From Bradysia coprophila (taxonomy: Eukaryota; Arthropoda; Insecta; Diptera; Sciaridae), in contig NW_023503586.1 in NCBI RefSeq assembly GCF_014529535.1, positions 1 through 64,000 on the forward strand: DNA of 64,000 nt. The letters run 5' to 3'. Shown here in pieces: positions 60,233 through 64,000 of this stretch. The notes under the pieces were generated by a model, which had not been told where the DNA came from, ran no database searches, and was given only the letters and a program-made list of their open reading frames with translations. A program made the translations under genes and the position numbers. Numbering within the stretch: the first letter of the stretch is position 1; each line of letters begins with the position of its first letter.

Positions 60233-60515
60233 AATTTTTGTGATGACAATTTTTGTGATGTCACAAATAATTTGTGACAACACAAAATATTTGTGACATC
60301 ACAAAAATTGTCATCACAAAATATTTGTGATACTCAATATCATTTAATTGTCATCACAAAATATTTGTGATACTCAATATTTGTGATGTCACAAATATTT
60401 TGTGTTGTCACAAATTTTGAGCATCACAAATATTTTGTGATGCTCAATTTTTGTGATGTCACAAATTATTTGTGGCATCACAAAATATTTGTGATAAAAA
60501 ATTTTGTGATATTAG
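60233..60515. repeat. Subterminal palindrome array, left arm
   Basis: Dense alternation of TTTGTGATGTCACAAA, CACAAAATATTTGTG and TTTGTGATGCTCAA words. Each is itself a small palindrome, and they are separated by ATTGTC or ATTGAG linkers. Confidence 0.85.
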
Positions 60516-61222
60516 AAAACGGAAAAATATGGATTATTCGTAAATTTGCATACAACGAAAAAAAAAATTTAAGCCGCAATCGCATTTACACCGTTTAGTT
60601 CTTCGTTTACGTTTTAATAACAATAAAAAGTGGGAGGAACTTCCATTGTTCGTTCGTAAACGGAATGCTAAACGGCATAAGTGCACGGATAGATGGTGGT
60701 TTCGCGGCGAAAATCAAATTTAAACTCGTAGCTCATAATAAAAAGAGGTACCGGGATCCTTATTAAAGTAGTGGCCAAAAGTTGTCGCCAAAAAAAAACT
60801 TGTAATCTCACTACCTTTTTCAAATCTCATCAAATCCTTGGACTTATAGGAAAGTAAGTTTCGGTTATTATCACAGAAATAGGCGTAAGTGGAAAAAGTG
60901 AAAATTCTATATATAGGAGGATTTTGTATTTTACGGCGACAACTTTTGGCGACTACTTTAGCCTATTAGGCCAAAGTAGTCGCCCAACATAAAAGCTAAT
61001 AGAGATCGTTCTATTAGAGATCTCGTTACATTATGTAAAAGGGAAAATGCTATGGGTTCGTTCTATTAGAGTTTTCGTTACAATTTGTAAAAGGTACAAT
61101 CCTGTGAGGTCGAACTAAATGCCTTTACGGTGTGAAGAGTTACACAGACTAATTATGAGACGATGCGAGAGAAAAAAAATTAACTCCTAAGTTACCGACA
61201 CCGTTCCGGCGCCCGGCTCGCA

Positions 61223-61570
61223 TTGCGGCCCTCCGCTTCGCTCCGGGGCAATGGGCCGGATCGCTCGGCGTGTTAGAACGCCTTTTTATGTGCAATAAAA
61301 ATTGGTATTCATTCGTAAAAAGATGAATTCTGTACGGACGAACGAAACTCCTTTACGTTACATTTCGTAAAAGGATGAATTCCGTAGGAACGAACTAAAC
61401 GCCCTTAAGGCGAGAAGAAATACATAGGCCAATTATTAGACAATGCGACAGGAAAAAAATTGCGGCCCTTCGCTTCGCTCCGGGCAATGGGCCGGATCGC
61501 TCGGCGTGTTAAAACGCCTTTTCATGTGCAATGAAAATTGGTATCCATTTCGTAAAAAGATGAATTCTTC
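61223..61570. repeat. Direct duplication at the foldback centre
   Basis: About 112 bp at 61223-61335 (GCGGCCCTCCGCTTCGCTCC…GCGTGTTAGAACGCC…) recurs in direct orientation at 61459-61570 with a few changes. The spacer is therefore partly an extra copy of the inner left arm. It is strikingly GC-rich within an AT-rich window. Confidence 0.8.
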
Positions 61571-62194
61571 GTCCCTACAGCGATCCGGCCCATTGCCCCG
61601 GAGCGAAGCGGAGGGCCGCAATGCGAGCCGGGCGCCGGAACGGTGTCGGTAACTTAGGAGTTAATTTTTTTTCTCTCGCATCGTCTCATAATTAGTCTGT
61701 GTAACTCTTCACGCCGTAAAGGCATTTAGTTCGACCTCACAGGATTGTCCCTTTTACAAATTGTTACGAAAACTCTAATAGAACGAGCCCATAGCATTTT
61801 CCCTTTTACATAATGTAACGAGATCTCTAATAGAACGATCTCTATTAGCTTTTATTTTGGGCGACTACTTTTGCCTATAATAGGATAAAGTAGTCGAAAA
61901 AAAATGCGAAATTCTCCTATATAGATAATTTTTACTTTTTGCACTTACGCGTATTTCTGTGATAATAACCAAAACTTACTTTCCTATACGTCCAAGGATT
62001 TGATGAGATTTGAAAAAGGTAGCGGATTACAAGCTTTTTTTGGCGACAACTTTTGGCCACTACTTTAATAAGGTCCCTGGTACCTCTTTTTATTATGAGC
62101 TACGAGTTTAAATTTGATTTTCGCCGCGAAACTTAAGTTTTCTTTGTTTTCGTTGTATGAAAATTTACGAATGACCCATATTTTTCCGTTTTCT

Positions 62195-62420
62195 AATATC
62201 ACAAAAAATTTTATCACAAATATTTTGTGACATCACAAAAATTGAGCATCACAAAATATTTGTGATGCTCAAAATTTGTGACAACACAAAATATTTGTGA
62301 CATCACAAATATTGAGTATCACAAATATTTTGTGATGACAATTTTTGTGATGTCACAAATATTTTGTGTTGTCACAAATTATTTGTGACATAACAAAAAT
62401 TGTCATCACAAAAATTGTCG
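62195..62420. repeat. Subterminal palindrome array, right arm
   Basis: Mirror of the left array, but about 55 bp shorter, so units have been lost or gained since the arms were last identical. Confidence 0.85.
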
Positions 62421-63036
62421 GGGACTTAAAGGAGGTTTTGAGATTGAGTCAAAGTTAACGAAGTTTGTCTCGTCATTACATACAAAAATGAAGACTTTGA
62501 TAAAATGTGACTAGAAGTTAGAAGTACGTCCGATATGTGATTGCGAAATTTTTCATCTTATTTTAGTCATCCACTGATTGTATTAATCTTGATGCGGATT
62601 TATAGGATTTTCATGAGATTTTCGAAGTCCAATTTTTGAAATTTTCGGAGTTTGCCTGCTCAAACTGTAATGATTAACTGATATATTCACAAATTCGCTT
62701 TCGACCATCAGAGCATAATTTCGGCTAACAATGGAAGCGTAATTGCATGACAATGTTATGCAGAGCGACCTTAATAAGCCGTTTTGATGAATCGTAAAAC
62801 CAAGACAATTTTTTTTAACGGCTTGCCGGTGATGAACATGATTGCCAAATTTTGGCCAAATATGGTAAACTGTAGATCACGTTTTCTAAAATAATTCTTC
62901 ATTTGCCAAAAGTTGCGCATCAAAGATTCGTTTTTAATATCCAGTTCCTCTCCATGTATTGCAGGTATGTAAAGTACTTTATACCGATTTGACTCTCTCT
63001 TTAACACTTTACCAGTTACTGTGACTTGTCGGCTTT

Positions 63037-63171
63037 AGGCACCCTAGAAATCAGTAAAGGAGTCGAAGAATACCTCCAAAAAAATTTCTGAAAATCAAAA
63101 ATTAAATTTTAGATTTTTTAAATTTTATTTGGAGGTAACCCTCGACTCCTTTACTACTTTCCAGGGTGTCT
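63037..63171. repeat. MITE-like element with about 45-bp imperfect inverted termini
   Basis: AGGCACCCTAGAAATCAG…GGAGTCGA…ACCTCCAAA faces TTTGGAGGTAACCCTCGACT…CCAGGGTGTCT. The minus-strand frame at 63102-63302 overlaps it and is not supported. Confidence 0.65.
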
Positions 63172-63620
63172 AAAGTTCCAGCCTGCGCATTATTCTGCGT
63201 GCGCATATCCCATATTGAAGAAATGAAAGTATAGAGAGGCTGACCAAAATCAAATTGATTACAAGTACCTCCTTTGTTCGACTTACCAAACAATCCTAGC
63301 ACTTCTTTTCAGAAAATTTTTAAACAAATTTTCTCAGTTTTCGCAGAAGCCTAACTTTATAATGTCTTCATAATCTAAACCAACGCACTGTCTAGCAGAC
63401 AGTGCTATGTCAAAACATATAATGTTTTAATGGAATATTCTGAAATTCGGGCAACTTCAACAACAACAACTACACATCAGTTTTCATCATTCAAATTGAA
63501 ATGTTAAAAATTCTTTAAAAAATGAAAACTTGGCAGTAAATATTATAGGTAGATTAAGAGTGGGCTCACTGTACGACTCATACACACTCAATTCGATTAC
63601 TCATGTGATTTCTTAAAGTA

Positions 63621-63772
63621 CACTCACGGGATTTCGAAAACCGACACATTTTCTGTTTCGTGGTTTACTAGATTTTTGTGAATTTTGCATGTATTTTTAT
63701 ATGGAGAAATCAGAAAGTCAAGTAAAACACAGAAACAGAAAATGTGTCGGTTTTCAAAATTCCATGTGTGTA
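63621..63772. repeat. Palindromic repeat, second copy of the draper-intron family
   Basis: Matches 49343-49502 in the opposite orientation: ATTTCGAAAACCGACACATT at the left, GTGTCGGTTTTCAAAATTCC at the right, and CAAGTAAAACACAGAAACAG inside. Its arms retain the ACATTTTCTGTTT segment on both sides, whereas the 49.3 kb copy has lost or changed it on one side. Confidence 0.75.
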
Positions 63773-64000
63773 ATTTGGCTCTTCGAATTACTTCCTTAAA
63801 TAATATGAGTGGAGTAAACGTGGAGCTTTTTTTTATTTTTTTTTAAACGATTCCTTTATTATCATCCCTTGATCAGTGTGGGATACAGAGTAAATAAGTA
63901 ATTGTGTAATGCACTCACGCAGTGCTGAGATGCGATTTATTGCAATTGTTGGAAATTGAGATTTGTCAAACGTCGAACACTTACACAGGGAAACAGAAAA

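Larger units (their letters stand above)
60213..62436. mobile_element. Giant foldback transposable element with 8-bp target duplication
   Basis: The element begins ACCTCCTTTAAGTCCCCGAC and ends with the exact reverse complement. It is flanked immediately by TTTGAGAT at 60205-60212 and again at 62437-62444. The left arm runs to about 61266 (1054 bp) and the right arm from about 61579 (858 bp), around a 312-bp spacer. Arms match by eye at well over 90% but differ by scattered substitutions, and the left arm has about 130 bp (60573-60702) missing from the right. Each arm has, from outside in: an array of CACAAA/TTTGTG palindromes, an AT-rich part, a part with repeated CGTTACATT..GTAAAAGG words, and a GC-rich inner tip. 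No frame long enough for a transposase exists, so it is non-autonomous. An 8-bp duplication fits hAT or P-type transposases; the structure recalls Drosophila Foldback and Galileo elements. Family not recognised. Confidence 0.9.

Noticed and set aside
61436-61652. Arg-rich 61-69 aa frames at the centre of the foldback
   Set aside because: They come from the GC-rich palindromic core read on both strands; no domain, and the two frames are near mirror images.
60213-62436. CRISPR-like array in the repeated CACAAA region
   Set aside because: The repeats are short palindromes without unique spacers of constant length, in a eukaryotic inverted-repeat element.
60213-62436. Assembly artefact (mirrored contig) as explanation of the giant palindrome
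   Set aside because: The arms differ by substitutions and a 130-bp indel, and the element is bounded by an 8-bp direct duplication, neither of which a mirroring error would produce.

Overview
The window is AT-rich eukaryotic DNA that carries animal genes in many short exons, mostly with 50-100 bp GT..AG introns. A juvenile hormone epoxide hydrolase (an insect-specific activity) and a full-length Draper-type engulfment receptor point to an insect. Compact introns, many small inverted-repeat transposons and overall protein resemblance suggest a fly, perhaps a lower (nematoceran) dipteran such as a fungus gnat. That placement is inference from protein patterns.

Layout, left to right. 1-5520 has no gene that I can support and holds one foldback repeat. 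5521-6612 (minus) is the 3' part of a serine/threonine dehydratase-like gene. Its 5' part (6684-6835) is broken and a decayed second copy seems to follow (6836-7250). 9759-11198 (plus) is a complete juvenile hormone epoxide hydrolase. 11.2-18.6 kb is gene-free and rich in MITE-like repeats. 18627-26240 (minus) is a 12-exon MFS transporter of the MFSD14/HIAT1 family, with a 5'-truncated jockey-like LINE lying antisense in intron 4. 28328-30586 (plus) is an aldehyde dehydrogenase-like (DUF1487-type) protein. 30.6-35.1 kb is repeat-rich. 35132-38089 (plus) is a ribosomal L1-domain nucleolar protein (RSL1D1 family). 38618-39512 (plus) is a Gly/Asn/Met-rich exon with a frameshift and no visible first exon. 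39907-40646 (minus) is a small secreted zinc nucleoside/base deaminase. 44085-49934 (minus) is draper, complete in 12 exons. 50-58.7 kb shows no gene. 58.7-64 kb is a dense cluster of inverted-repeat elements.

The genes are unrelated housekeeping and physiological loci and do not form one pathway: hormone catabolism, engulfment signalling, ribosome biogenesis, membrane transport, amino-acid breakdown. What unites the window is its load of hairpin-forming DNA. The most striking case is a 2.2 kb giant foldback at 60213-62436, flanked by a perfect 8-bp duplication, with about 0.9-1.05 kb arms, arrays of small CACAAA/TTTGTG palindromes near both ends, and a GC-rich core. A family of 197-221 bp MITEs with TA target duplications is present in three near-complete copies and one remnant, and a 461-bp hAT-type MITE has an intact 8-bp duplication.

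Exon boundaries were placed by hand from reading frame, splice consensus and family resemblance. No alignment or database search was run.
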